IMG/VR virus record: IMGVR_UViG_3300045421_000168
Location: 1-35,952 of that record
Direction: 5' to 3' (one strand)
Origin: a virus
Length of the DNA stretch: 35,952 bases
Positions 23,101-32,175 of this stretch are shown piece after piece (position 1 is the stretch's first letter; the number at the start of each line of letters is the position of its first letter). A program made the position numbers and the translations under genes. The notes beneath the pieces were generated by a model. The model saw only the letters and a list, made by a program, of their open reading frames with translations, was not told the origin of the DNA and made no database searches.

Positions 23101-23358
23101 ATGGCCAAGATCATCCGCATCGGCGATCCTGGCAGCCACGGCGGAAGCGTCACGACCGGCAGTCTCGACGTCTTTGCCAATGGCAAGAAGGTGGCGCGCG
23201 TCGGCGATACCTACAGCTGCCCCATCCACGGCGCCAACCCGATCGTCACCGGCAGTGCTAACACCTTCGCCAATGGCCAGGCTGTTGCCAGAGTGGGAGA
23301 CACCACCGCCTGTGGCGCAACACTGCAAGGCGGCAGCTTAAACACGGAGGCAAATTGA
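23101..23358 (+). CDS. PAAR spike-tip protein
   Basis: An 85-residue PAAR-type protein. It has GDPGSHGGSVTTGS, a middle CPIHG with Cys and His, and ARVGDTTACGATLQGGS; the two repeats VFANGKKVARVGDTYSC and TFANGQAVARVGDTTAC give the pseudo-threefold cone. His and Cys residues can hold the tip metal. It sharpens the gpV spike. Size is typical. Confidence 0.93.
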   Translation: MAKIIRIGDPGSHGGSVTTGSLDVFANGKKVARVGDTYSCPIHGANPIVTGSANTFANGQAVARVGDTTACGATLQGGSLNTEAN

Positions 23359-23696
23359 TGGCTGGCATGAGCCGCACGACTGGCAAAGCGCTTGGCGGCT
23401 TTGATCACCTTCGCCAGTCCATTCAGGACATCCTCACTACGCCGATCGGTACGCGCGTCCATCGCCGCAACTATGGCAGCCGCATTCCCCGCCTGGTAGA
23501 TCGCCCGATCAACAACAGCCTCGTCGCCGAGCTGGTGGCTGCCACGGCTGAGGCATTGGATCGCTGGGAGCCTCGCCTGAGGCTTGAGCAGGTCAAGATC
23601 GACACCGTTTCGGCCAATGGCCAGATCAGTCTTAGCCTTGTTGGGTACTACCTGCTCAACGGGCAGAAAATCGAAATCGAGGGGCTGGTGGTCTGA
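23358..23696 (+). CDS. Baseplate wedge protein, gpW/gp25-like
   Basis: A 112-residue P2 gpW / T4 gp25 family protein: LRQSIQDILTTPIGTRVHRRNYGSRIPRLVD is the family signature, ending in the EPR motif region WEPRLRLEQVKI. It initiates sheath polymerisation on the baseplate. ATG 23358 overlaps the PAAR stop by one base; an in-frame TTG at 23355 is less likely. The next gene (gpJ) overlaps by one base. Confidence 0.93.
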   Translation: MAGMSRTTGKALGGFDHLRQSIQDILTTPIGTRVHRRNYGSRIPRLVDRPINNSLVAELVAATAEALDRWEPRLRLEQVKIDTVSANGQISLSLVGYYLLNGQKIEIEGLVV

Positions 23697-24535
23697 TGGC
23701 GATGATCGACTTCAGCAGCATTCCCGATCCGACGATCATCGAGACGCTCGATTATGAGACGATCCTCGCCGCGATGATCGCCGATCTGCAGGCGCGCGAT
23801 CCGTCCTACACCGAGATCCTCGAGAGCGACCCGGGCATCAAGATCCTGGAGGTGGCCGCGGCGCGCGAGCTGATCCTGCGGCAGCGGATCAACGATGCGC
23901 TTCAGGCCACTTTGCTGCGCTACGCCATCGGGGCCGACCTCGACAACCTGTCGACCTTCTACGCCGTCACGCGCCTGGAGGGTGAAAACGACGAGAGCCT
24001 GCGCGCGCGCGTGATCGAGCGCGTCATGGGCAGCAGCACGGCCGGCGGCGCCGCGTGGTATCGCTACCAAGCGCTGACCGCCAGCGAGCTGGTGAAGGAT
24101 GCAGCGGTGAGCTCTCCGGCGCCCGGTGAGGTGCTGGTCAACATCCTCTCAACCCAGGGCAACGGCACGGCGAGCAATCAGCTCTTGCAGACGGTGAACA
24201 CGGTGCTGCAGAGCGACAGCGTGCGCGTGATCACCGACGTGGTCACCGTCGCCAGCGCGACGATCAACACGGTGCCTGTCACCGCGCAGGTCTATCTCTA
24301 CCCGGACACGCCGATTGAGGTCTTCAACGGGCTCCAGGCGACTCTCCAGGCCGCCTTCACTGCTTCGGCCGGCCTCGGCTGGGACGTCACTCGATCCTGG
24401 CTGATCGCGCAGCTGCACCCGGCCGGCGTGCAGCGTGTCATCTTGACGGCGCCCGCAGCTGATGTAGTCTGCGGCCCCAGTCAGGCTCCGGCTCTAGGCG
24501 CGATCACGCTCACACTGGCGGGGCGTGACCGATGA
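23696..24535 (+). CDS. Baseplate protein, gpJ-like
   Basis: A 279-residue P2 gpJ-family protein. N-terminal LDYETILAAMIADLQARDPSY and KILEVAAARELILRQRINDALQATLLRYAIGADLDNLSTFYAVTRLEGENDESLRARV are typical, with the PGEVLVNILSTQGNGTAS domain and NTVPVTAQVYLYPD following. It forms baseplate wedges with gpI. Usual length is about 300. It overlaps the gpI-like start by four bases. Confidence 0.94.
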   Translation: MAMIDFSSIPDPTIIETLDYETILAAMIADLQARDPSYTEILESDPGIKILEVAAARELILRQRINDALQATLLRYAIGADLDNLSTFYAVTRLEGENDESLRARVIERVMGSSTAGGAAWYRYQALTASELVKDAAVSSPAPGEVLVNILSTQGNGTASNQLLQTVNTVLQSDSVRVITDVVTVASATINTVPVTAQVYLYPDTPIEVFNGLQATLQAAFTASAGLGWDVTRSWLIAQLHPAGVQRVILTAPAADVVCGPSQAPALGAITLTLAGRDR

Positions 24536-25377
24536 GCCGCTTCGATCTTCTCCCCCCCAATGCGACCACCTTGGAGCGGGATTTTTCCCGCTCCACTTCC
24601 AGCCTGCAACGCGCCGGCGGCCCAGTGCCGATCATCCGCACGGCAAAGCGCGTCAACATCCCCGACTCGGTGGTGCCGTGGCTGATCTACGAATACGGCC
24701 TTGGCGAAATCCTGCAGTATCTCGGCAACAACCAACGCCGCGCGATCGCCGAGGGCGTGCTGTGGCAGCGAATCCGGGGCACCCCCGAGGCGGTCCGCAT
24801 CGCCTTGGGCTGGATCAACGTCACCGGCCTGATCGACGAATCGGAACGCAGATCCGCACGCTGGGCCGAATACCAGCTGGGCTTGTCTAAGGCCACCACC
24901 GGCGAGCAGATCATCGACAACATCGTCGGGGTCACTCGCATCAGTTCTCCGGTGCGCTCGCGTCTGCAGCGCATCTACGCGGTCTACGACTTCCGCCGCT
25001 TCGTGCTCGACAGCAGCCTGCTGTCGGATGGCGGGATGCTCAGCGATCACAGCGGCGTGCGGCCGCGGCCCGATTGGCCGCAGATTAGCTACGGCCAGAT
25101 CCTCTCCAGTTTTGTGCAGGTGAACGCCACGGTCGCCAGCACGCACACCGATGTGATCGGCGTGCTCGTGCGGAACTTTGATCGGTTCCTGCTCGATCAC
25201 AGCCTGATGGATGAGGAGTGGCACACCCTCAACAACCCAGGGATGCTCACCAATCAAGAAGGCGTGAGCGGCAGATACGAAGGGCAGACGTGGACTTCAA
25301 TCACCTGGCAACCAACAACTACCTGGCTCGACACGAACGCAGTCGCGTCGAGCTCCGTCACAACGCAGACCGCGTAG
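24532..25377 (+). CDS. Tail protein I-like baseplate protein
   Basis: A 281-residue protein of the P2 gpI family. The N-terminal two thirds have LLPPNATTLERDFS, VPWLIYEYGLGE and RRAIAEGVLWQRIRGTPEAVRIALGWI, as usual. After about residue 140, gpI ends in most phages are short; here about 100 extra residues rich in beta and Asp/Ser (SSLLSDGGMLSDHSGVRPRPDWPQISYGQ) suggest fibre attachment. The baseplate wedge role is well supported. Confidence 0.9.
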   Translation: MSRFDLLPPNATTLERDFSRSTSSLQRAGGPVPIIRTAKRVNIPDSVVPWLIYEYGLGEILQYLGNNQRRAIAEGVLWQRIRGTPEAVRIALGWINVTGLIDESERRSARWAEYQLGLSKATTGEQIIDNIVGVTRISSPVRSRLQRIYAVYDFRRFVLDSSLLSDGGMLSDHSGVRPRPDWPQISYGQILSSFVQVNATVASTHTDVIGVLVRNFDRFLLDHSLMDEEWHTLNNPGMLTNQEGVSGRYEGQTWTSITWQPTTTWLDTNAVASSSVTTQTA

Positions 25378-25402
25378 CATGAGGGGCGACTAAGAAGCGA
25401 GC

Positions 25403-25888
25403 ATGGCGGCAGTCCTAACGACAAGCGGGCGAATTGCCATCGCCACGGCGATCAAGGCGCGCACCGCGCATCTGGCCTGGGGTTCCGGCGATGCAGCCTG
25501 GGGCAACACGCCTCCGGCGCCTGCCGCCAACAGCACCGCGCTGCTGGCGGAAGTCGCTCGCCGCAAGGCCACCCTGGTGAATTACTGCGCACCGGCCGTC
25601 AACGGCGCGATCAGCGTGCCTGAGGGCAAGTTCGACATCAGCGCCACACCGACCAACAGCCTTTACTTCAAGTTTCACTTCGAGTTTGAAGAGGCGGTTG
25701 GCTCGACCATCCGCGAGCAGGCGATCTTCCTCGATACCGTCGCCGCCAACGGCGTCCCGGCCGGCCAGTTCTATTTGACACCGGCTCAAGTCGCGCAACC
25801 TGGCACGCTACTGGTGATCGAGCGGCGTGCGCCTATCGTGCGCGAGATTACAACCCGTCAGCTGTTCGAGTTCGTGGTGACCTTCTGA
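25403..25888 (+). CDS. Tail fibre N-terminal-like baseplate protein
   Basis: A 161-residue protein resembling the N-terminal baseplate-binding part of P2 gpH-type fibres: LTTSGRIAIATAIKARTAHLAWGSGDAAWGNTPPAP, then RRKATLVNYC, FHFEFEEAVGSTIREQAIFLDT and QLFEFVVTF. There is no long fibre shaft, so it is a stand-alone adaptor for the next fibre genes. It is separated from gpI by 25 nt and overlaps the DUF4815-like gene by one base. Confidence 0.65.
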   Translation: MAAVLTTSGRIAIATAIKARTAHLAWGSGDAAWGNTPPAPAANSTALLAEVARRKATLVNYCAPAVNGAISVPEGKFDISATPTNSLYFKFHFEFEEAVGSTIREQAIFLDTVAANGVPAGQFYLTPAQVAQPGTLLVIERRAPIVREITTRQLFEFVVTF

Positions 25889-27840
25889 TGACGCTGCAGG
25901 GCTATTACAACCGCTTCAACGCGGCGGACCGCTACGACGAGCTGCTCTTCCGCGCTGGCAAGGGCCTCCAGTCGGCTGAGCTCAACGAGGTGCAGAGCAC
26001 GGTCATCGACCGGCTCAAGCGCATCGCCGACGCCGTCTTCAAGGATGGCGCCGTCATCAGCGGCACGCCGCCGACGATCAGCGGCAGCAATGTGACCTGC
26101 CCGCTGAGCCTGATCTACCTACGCGGCGCCGTGCGTGAAGTGGCGGCCCGCAGCTTCACGATCCCGACGACCGGCCTCGTGCGGATTGGCGTCTACCTCC
26201 TCGACGAGGAGATCACCGAGCTGCAGGACGCGACGCTGCGCGATCCTGCCGTCGGCACTCGCAACTACAACGAACCTGGCGCTGGCCGCCTGCGCATCAC
26301 CGCCACCTGGGGCCGCGAGGGCGACGGCGGCACGGGAGTCTTCTACCCGGTCTACACCGTCATCGACGGCGTGCTGCTGAACCCAGGCGGGGGCAATGTC
26401 GGCGAAGCCTTTTCCGAAGCGCTTGCCCGCTACGACCGGGAGAGCAACGGCAACTACATCGTCACCGGCCTAAGCGTCACTGCTATGGGCCTGGCCGCTG
26501 GCGTCAACGCCTTCTCGGTGAAGGACGGCACCGGCAACATCTTCGGCTACAAGATTGACAAGCTGGCCTCGACGCGGCTCAACTACGCCGAAGACCCCGA
26601 CCTGGAAGTAGTCGACGCCGAGCCCGACACCTTCACCGGCAGCACCGGCGGCAGCGCGACCATCCAGCTCAACCGGGTTCCGGTCGAGAGCATCCTGGAG
26701 GTAGTGATCACCCGCGAGAAGACCGTCAGCATCACCCGCGGCGGCTTCAGCGGCGGCCAGGACACGCTGCCCGACGTGTCGGTGCTGTCGATCCAGACCA
26801 TCACCCAGGGCGGCACGACCTACCACTCGCCGCAGGATTACTTCTTGAACGGCGACAAGGTGGACTGGTCGCCTGCCGGTGGTGGCGCCACTGAGCCCGC
26901 TCCTGGCTCCACCTACACGGTTAACTACCGCTACCTAGGCAACGTCACCCCGTCGGCCGTCAATCTCCAGGCCGGCACCTTCACGGTCACCGGCGCCGTC
27001 AACCAAACGCTGGTGCTGACTGATTACCGCTGGAAGCTGCCCCGTTACGACCGCCTTTGCATTGACCGCGCAGGCAACTTCGCGCGCATCAAAGGCATCA
27101 GCTCGCGCTTCACTGCGCTCCCGCCAGCTGTGCCTGCAAACCTGCTGAACTTGGCGACGATTCGCCAGAAGTGGGGCGAGACGCCGGAGGTGGTCAACGA
27201 CGGCATCCGCGCAATCCCCTTTGACCAGCTGGAGCGCATGCGCTCGCTCATCGTTGATCTCTTTGACCTGGTGGCGCTGGAGCGCCTAAAGAGCGATATC
27301 AGCAGCCGCGAGCCCAGCAGCAAGCGCGGCGTCTTCGTCGATCCGTTCCTAGATGACGACCTGCGCGATCAGGGCCTCACGCAGACGGCCGCCATCGTTA
27401 ACGGCGTTCTGCAACTGCCGATCGCTGCAACGGTCTACCAGGCGCCGGACAACAACGCCCAAGACTGGATGCTCCCCTATACCGAGGAGATCATCCTGGA
27501 GCAGACGCGGCAGACCGGCAGCAGCAAGATCAATCCCTATCAGGCGTTTGATCCGATCCCTGCAGCTGTGGTGCTGACCCCTGCAGTCGATCGCTTTACG
27601 GCTGTCGAAACCGTTTGGGCATCAGGCGTCACTCAGCGGATCAGCACTTGGCTCGGCGAGACAGGACGCTTTGCGATCGACAGCGTGATCACCACCACCC
27701 GCACCGAGCTGCTCAGCGAGACTGAGCGGCCCGCCGAGTTCCTCCGCCAGATCCAGGTCAACTTCACCCTCGCGGGCTTCGATACCGGTGAAACGCTCAC
27801 CGAGGTCAAGTTCGACGGAATCGACGTCACCCCCGCCTGA
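25888..27840 (+). CDS. DUF4815-like tail/baseplate protein
   Basis: A 650-residue protein with the start MTLQGYYNRFNAADRYDELLFRAGKGLQSAELNEVQSTVIDRLKRIADAVFKDGAVISG, which I recognise as DUF4815, found next to baseplate and fibre genes of myophages. The middle is beta-rich with Gly/Thr loops, and near 560-650 it turns to fibre-like sequence (RISTWLGETGRF). Probably a large baseplate-peripheral or fibre-anchor protein. Exact function is unknown in the family. Confidence 0.75.
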   Translation: MTLQGYYNRFNAADRYDELLFRAGKGLQSAELNEVQSTVIDRLKRIADAVFKDGAVISGTPPTISGSNVTCPLSLIYLRGAVREVAARSFTIPTTGLVRIGVYLLDEEITELQDATLRDPAVGTRNYNEPGAGRLRITATWGREGDGGTGVFYPVYTVIDGVLLNPGGGNVGEAFSEALARYDRESNGNYIVTGLSVTAMGLAAGVNAFSVKDGTGNIFGYKIDKLASTRLNYAEDPDLEVVDAEPDTFTGSTGGSATIQLNRVPVESILEVVITREKTVSITRGGFSGGQDTLPDVSVLSIQTITQGGTTYHSPQDYFLNGDKVDWSPAGGGATEPAPGSTYTVNYRYLGNVTPSAVNLQAGTFTVTGAVNQTLVLTDYRWKLPRYDRLCIDRAGNFARIKGISSRFTALPPAVPANLLNLATIRQKWGETPEVVNDGIRAIPFDQLERMRSLIVDLFDLVALERLKSDISSREPSSKRGVFVDPFLDDDLRDQGLTQTAAIVNGVLQLPIAATVYQAPDNNAQDWMLPYTEEIILEQTRQTGSSKINPYQAFDPIPAAVVLTPAVDRFTAVETVWASGVTQRISTWLGETGRFAIDSVITTTRTELLSETERPAEFLRQIQVNFTLAGFDTGETLTEVKFDGIDVTPA

Positions 27841-27845
27841 TAACC

Positions 27846-29273
27846 ATGCCCCTCACCGCAAATGCTGCCGGGCAGATTTCCGGCTCCTTCACGATCCCGG
27901 CGAAAGTGCCAGTCGGCACGAAGCGCGTCACCTTCCTGGGCAACCAGGGCAGCTTCGGCGCCGCGCGCTTCATCGGCTCCGGCACAATCCTGACCCGCAC
28001 CCAGCGGCAACTCACCACGATCGAGACCCGGTTTTTTGATCCGCTGGCGCAGACCTTCCGGCTGGATCAGTCGCGGCACCTCACCAGCGTTGAGTTCAAA
28101 TTCACCGCGCGCGGCAACACAGCCAACAAGGTCTACCTGGAGATCCGCGAGACTGAGGTCGGCCTTCCCAACTCCACAACCCTGGCCGAGGGCGTGATCC
28201 AGGGCACGGCGATCACGGTGGGGCAGTGGAACAAGATCAGCCTCACCAGGCCCGTCTACCTGCAGGCTGGCGTCGAATACGCCATGGTGCTGCTGACTGA
28301 CGACGCCGAGCACGCGGTCGGCCTTGCTGAGCTCGGCAAATTCGACAGCGCCGCCCAGCAATTCGTTACCTCGCAGCCCTACACAATCGGCACGCTGCTT
28401 AAATCGAGCAACGCTTCGACCTGGACGCCGGTGCAGGAGTCGGACCTCACCTTCAAAATGTACGGGGCCCGCTTCACCAGCACCACCCGGACGATCACCC
28501 TGGGCCAGCTGCGCGGCGCTGCGGTGTCGAGCCTCACCCGCTCCGGCGGCACCGCAACGCTCACCACCAGCACGCCGCATGGCTTCGCCACCGACCAGAA
28601 GGTTGTGATCAGCGGCGCGACCCAGACTGACTACAACGGCGCTTTCACGGTCACCGTCATCACCCCAACCAGGTTCACTTACACGGTGGCAAATAGCCCG
28701 GCGACGCCCGCGACCGGAACGATCCTTATCTCCGCCGGCGACATAACCGACCTGGTGGCGCTGGCCGGCGTCGAGCGCATCAGCTCCGAAACCGATGCCG
28801 AGTTCGTCTTCACTCGGCCCGACGGCTCTCAGATACGCGGCGCCGACAACGCCCGCATCCAGCTGGCCGAGGACGTCAACGTGCCGCTTACCCTTTCTGC
28901 GGTGCTGCGCGGCACGACGACCACCAGCCCCTACCTTTTCGCTGGCAGCCAGGCGGTCTACGGCAACCTTGGCGAGACCGGCACCTATGTAAGCCGCGCG
29001 GTGCCCTGCGCGGCTGGCGCGAAGGTGAGCTGCACTTTCGAGGCGCTGCTGCCCGGCGCGGCAAGCGTGCTGGTCGAGTTCGAGAAGAGCGACGGCACCT
29101 TGCAGACGGTGAGCTTGACCAGCAGCTCGCCGGTGGGCGATGGCTGGGTCGAGCAGATCTACACCGTCGCCAACTTTGCCGCCGGTGGCACGACCACTCG
29201 CGTGCACCTTACCCTCACTGGAACGGCTGCCGTCCGTCCGCAGCTGCGCCAGCTCCGCCTCGTGGTGATCTGA
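27846..29273 (+). CDS. Tail/fibre-associated beta-rich protein
   Basis: A 475-residue protein. Residues 1-30 begin with AGQISGSFTIPAKVPVGTKRVTF, a pattern that occurs after DUF4815 in some phages as part of the same long protein. A carbohydrate-binding-like beta sandwich (about 60-210) is followed by a short GFATDQKVVISGATQTDYNGAFTVTVI module typical of phage surface Ig-like domains. The start is 5 nt after the preceding stop. It may be a split-off second half of a larger anchor protein. Role in adsorption is inferred. Confidence 0.55.
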   Translation: MPLTANAAGQISGSFTIPAKVPVGTKRVTFLGNQGSFGAARFIGSGTILTRTQRQLTTIETRFFDPLAQTFRLDQSRHLTSVEFKFTARGNTANKVYLEIRETEVGLPNSTTLAEGVIQGTAITVGQWNKISLTRPVYLQAGVEYAMVLLTDDAEHAVGLAELGKFDSAAQQFVTSQPYTIGTLLKSSNASTWTPVQESDLTFKMYGARFTSTTRTITLGQLRGAAVSSLTRSGGTATLTTSTPHGFATDQKVVISGATQTDYNGAFTVTVITPTRFTYTVANSPATPATGTILISAGDITDLVALAGVERISSETDAEFVFTRPDGSQIRGADNARIQLAEDVNVPLTLSAVLRGTTTTSPYLFAGSQAVYGNLGETGTYVSRAVPCAAGAKVSCTFEALLPGAASVLVEFEKSDGTLQTVSLTSSSPVGDGWVEQIYTVANFAAGGTTTRVHLTLTGTAAVRPQLRQLRLVVI

Positions 29274-29277
29274 TCCT

Positions 29278-31905
29278 ATGTCCTACGACGTTTTCCTCCT
29301 CGCCGGTCAGTCGAACGCTGTTGGTCGCGGGCAGACGTTAAACGCTGCTCAGGATGCTGTTGTCGTTGAAGGGGTGAAGCAATGGGATACCACCACGCAA
29401 AGCGTAATTGACGCAGTCAACCCGCTCCGCAACTTTGACCCGACAACCACGGTTGGTTTCGCATATCGCTTCGCCGTGCTTTACAAGCAAGCAACGGGTC
29501 GCGATGTGCTCATCGTGCCACGCGCCAAAGGCGGTTCTGGTTTCGCGAACAATGGATGGGGTACCGGCAAGGTCTATCACGAGGGAGCGATCACCCAAGC
29601 GAACGCCGCACTCGCCGCCACTGGCGGGAAGCTGAAAGGAATCCTTTGGCACCAGGGCGAGAGCGACGCGAATGTGAGCAATTCGGCGGCGACGTACCAA
29701 GCAAATCTGTCGGCGTTGGTACAAGACTTCCGCACGCGCATTACCGGAGCCGGGTCAGCGCTGTTCATTTGCGGCGGCATGACGCCGTTGATTGTTGCTG
29801 GAAGTGCATCGCATCAGGCTATTCAAGGCGTCCTGGCATCGGTAGCGACATTCATTGATCGCTCTGCGTTCGTTACTTCCGATGGACTTGGCAGCAACAG
29901 CACTTCAGACGCAGTGCACTTTTCGGCCGCTGCTCAAAGAGAGTTCGCCGAACGCTATCTCGATGTCTATCAGGACCTTAAATACGCCTTAGCTTTTGGC
30001 AACGACGACCGCACTGGCGCGCGAGGCTATCAAAAACCGTCACCGATTAACCTTCTGTCCACCGACGTCCTGCGGCTCCGGGAAGCCCTAGAGTCGATTG
30101 ATCTGGACATCACAAAGCTCTTTGAACTCACAGCCATGAAAAACTATCCAGACATTCGCCCGTCACTACTGCTTGACTTTGCCAACAGCGGTTACCTTGA
30201 CCCTCGGCTAAGCATCACGCGGGCGACCCCAGGCGCCTACGTGACCGTCGACGGCCGCATTGCGTTAGCTGCTGCCAATGAGCCGCGCTTCGAGCTGGAC
30301 TTTGCAATCGGAGAGAGCCGTGGCCTTCGTATTCAGCCATCACGCACAAATCTGGCACTCTATTCGGAGGAGTTCGACAACGCCTACTGGACAAAGCAAG
30401 ACGTAACAATAACTGCAAATGCTGACACTGCGCCAGATGGCACACTCACTGCAGACAAGATTGTTGAGTCTTCTGCGTCGGCTAACCGTTACGTCGCAAG
30501 AACTTTTAGTTTATCACTTGGCGTTCGCTACAGCTTTTCGGTTTACCTCAAGAGCGCTGGCCGTAACATTGCTCGTGTCTATACCGGCACGGCTGCCGGC
30601 GGTGTTTGGGCAAACGTCAATCTTGCGATTGGAGAGATTATCGCCACAAGCGCCGCGAGCGGCGCCAACTTGCAAGCAGCAGCACAGAAGCTCGGCAACG
30701 GCTGGGTGCGCGTAAGCATTTCGATGACTGCTGTCAGCAGCGGAGCGTCTGACATGCGCGTGACGCCGCTTGATGCAGACTACAGCGCTGCAGTCACCAA
30801 CGGAACTCCTTACCTAGGCGACGGCAGCTCCGGGGTTTTCGCCTGGGGTATGCAGTTTGAGGTCGGCGCAGCGCCAAGCTCCTACATCAAAACGACGACC
30901 GCTTCGGCAACACGCGCGGCTGACGTCGTGACTTCATCGAACCTAAGTTGGTTCAACTCGCTCGAAGGCTCGTTCTTTATTGACGGCGCTGCTGAAAACA
31001 GCTTGCTTAATGAAACAGGTAACGATCTAGTAAGCAACGGCAGCGCCTTCGACAATGCCGCATGGACAAAGACTAATACTACCGTCACCGCCAATAACAC
31101 GACAGCTCCAGACAGCACGCTGACAGCAGATAAAGTCGTCGAAACGACAGCATTGAGCGGCCACGACGTAAGGCAAACGCTTACCTTTGTCTCAAGCATA
31201 ACCTACAGCTTAAGTGTGTATGCAAAGGCGGCCGAACGTAGTCGCTTTTCAATGATTGTTGGCGGCGCTGCTTCTGGCGGTGGGTTCTTTAACCTTCAAG
31301 CTGCTACGGCCACCGATCTGACTGGAAGCGCGCCGGGACGTTCGGCGACGATCACGTCTGTCGGAGACGGCTGGTATCTCTGCACAGTACTAGTTGATGT
31401 CAGCACGTTGCTTCCTAGTACATTCCGTATCTATCTTGCTTCAAGCGTTACGGCGGTGGTTGCTCCTTCATATACGGGTGATGGCACATCTGGCATGTTC
31501 TTTTGGGGTGCGGAAGTTCGCCCAGTGCTGGCTAGTCTTGAGGACGGCATCTTGCTATCCCTCGACTCCGGTGCGCAGCAAAATCTGATCGAAGTAGGCA
31601 TCAATAGCTACCGGGTTCTAGCACCTGGTACGACGACAGCTGCAAGCATGGGACCCGATTCTCCTGCGTATGTTGCGGGTACAGCGCGCAAACTTGCTGC
31701 TGCTTACAAACAGGACGACTTCGTGTTCCGCGCAAGCGACGGAAACTCGGCATCTGATACATCAGGCGCTGTGCTAACCGCTATCCCGACGACTATGCGC
31801 ATCGGCGGCAGTCAAGCCGGCCGTTTTATGAATGGGTATATCCGCCGGATTGCCTACTATCCGAAGCGCATCCCCAACCTCGAACTTGATTCTCTGCTGA
31901 GCTGA
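29278..31905 (+). CDS. Tail fibre/spike with SGNH sialate-esterase domain and duplicated binding modules
   Basis: An 875-residue receptor-binding protein. Residues 1-235 are an SGNH/SASA esterase: GQSN with nucleophile Ser12, GGSGF (85-89), WHQGESD (124-130) and DAVH with Asp211 and His214. It would remove acetyl groups from host surface sugars. Two related beta modules follow: one with EEFDNAYWTK, TAPDGTLTADKIVE, and one 225 residues later with SAFDNAAWTK, TAPDSTLTADKVVE, so the region arose by duplication. A laminin-like terminal part contains MNGYIRRIAYYPKRI. Base use is more AT-rich than in neighbours, a sign of recent exchange for host range. No strong ribosome site is visible. Confidence 0.85.
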   Translation: MSYDVFLLAGQSNAVGRGQTLNAAQDAVVVEGVKQWDTTTQSVIDAVNPLRNFDPTTTVGFAYRFAVLYKQATGRDVLIVPRAKGGSGFANNGWGTGKVYHEGAITQANAALAATGGKLKGILWHQGESDANVSNSAATYQANLSALVQDFRTRITGAGSALFICGGMTPLIVAGSASHQAIQGVLASVATFIDRSAFVTSDGLGSNSTSDAVHFSAAAQREFAERYLDVYQDLKYALAFGNDDRTGARGYQKPSPINLLSTDVLRLREALESIDLDITKLFELTAMKNYPDIRPSLLLDFANSGYLDPRLSITRATPGAYVTVDGRIALAAANEPRFELDFAIGESRGLRIQPSRTNLALYSEEFDNAYWTKQDVTITANADTAPDGTLTADKIVESSASANRYVARTFSLSLGVRYSFSVYLKSAGRNIARVYTGTAAGGVWANVNLAIGEIIATSAASGANLQAAAQKLGNGWVRVSISMTAVSSGASDMRVTPLDADYSAAVTNGTPYLGDGSSGVFAWGMQFEVGAAPSSYIKTTTASATRAADVVTSSNLSWFNSLEGSFFIDGAAENSLLNETGNDLVSNGSAFDNAAWTKTNTTVTANNTTAPDSTLTADKVVETTALSGHDVRQTLTFVSSITYSLSVYAKAAERSRFSMIVGGAASGGGFFNLQAATATDLTGSAPGRSATITSVGDGWYLCTVLVDVSTLLPSTFRIYLASSVTAVVAPSYTGDGTSGMFFWGAEVRPVLASLEDGILLSLDSGAQQNLIEVGINSYRVLAPGTTTAASMGPDSPAYVAGTARKLAAAYKQDDFVFRASDGNSASDTSGAVLTAIPTTMRIGGSQAGRFMNGYIRRIAYYPKRIPNLELDSLLS

Positions 31906-31908
31906 CCA

Positions 31909-32160
31909 ATGATCGACCTTTATCTCCGCGCCACTGACGAAGACACCATGCTTACCGCCTTGCAAGAGGCTGAGCTGGCAAGTGAAGCAAGTGCGCATCA
32001 CGCCTTAGATCTGATCGGCGTTCTCTATAACGACGATGGCGAGGAGCTTCCTGGCTTCCACTCCAACCTTCGTCTGTTGGAGCGCATCGAGCTGCCAGAA
32101 GCGCTTGCCGTGCTGATCATCGACCCGCCCAACACCCCACACAGGGTGTGGGCATCCTGA
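31909..32160 (+). CDS. Small unknown protein between fibre genes
   Basis: An 83-residue acidic protein starting MIDLYLRATDEDTMLTAL with a C-terminal LPEALAVLIIDPPNTP segment. It lies 3 nt after the esterase fibre, in the position of small fibre chaperones or short fibre-associated proteins. The family is not recognised. Confidence 0.55.
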   Translation: MIDLYLRATDEDTMLTALQEAELASEASAHHALDLIGVLYNDDGEELPGFHSNLRLLERIELPEALAVLIIDPPNTPHRVWAS

Positions 32161-32175
32161 TTCCGAGACAAAACC

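Noticed and set aside
27633-29207. 524-codon frame on the minus strand
   Set aside because: It lies opposite two well-supported tail genes. High GC leaves the antisense frame open, and its composition (Gly/Ala/Arg/His) is typical of shadows.
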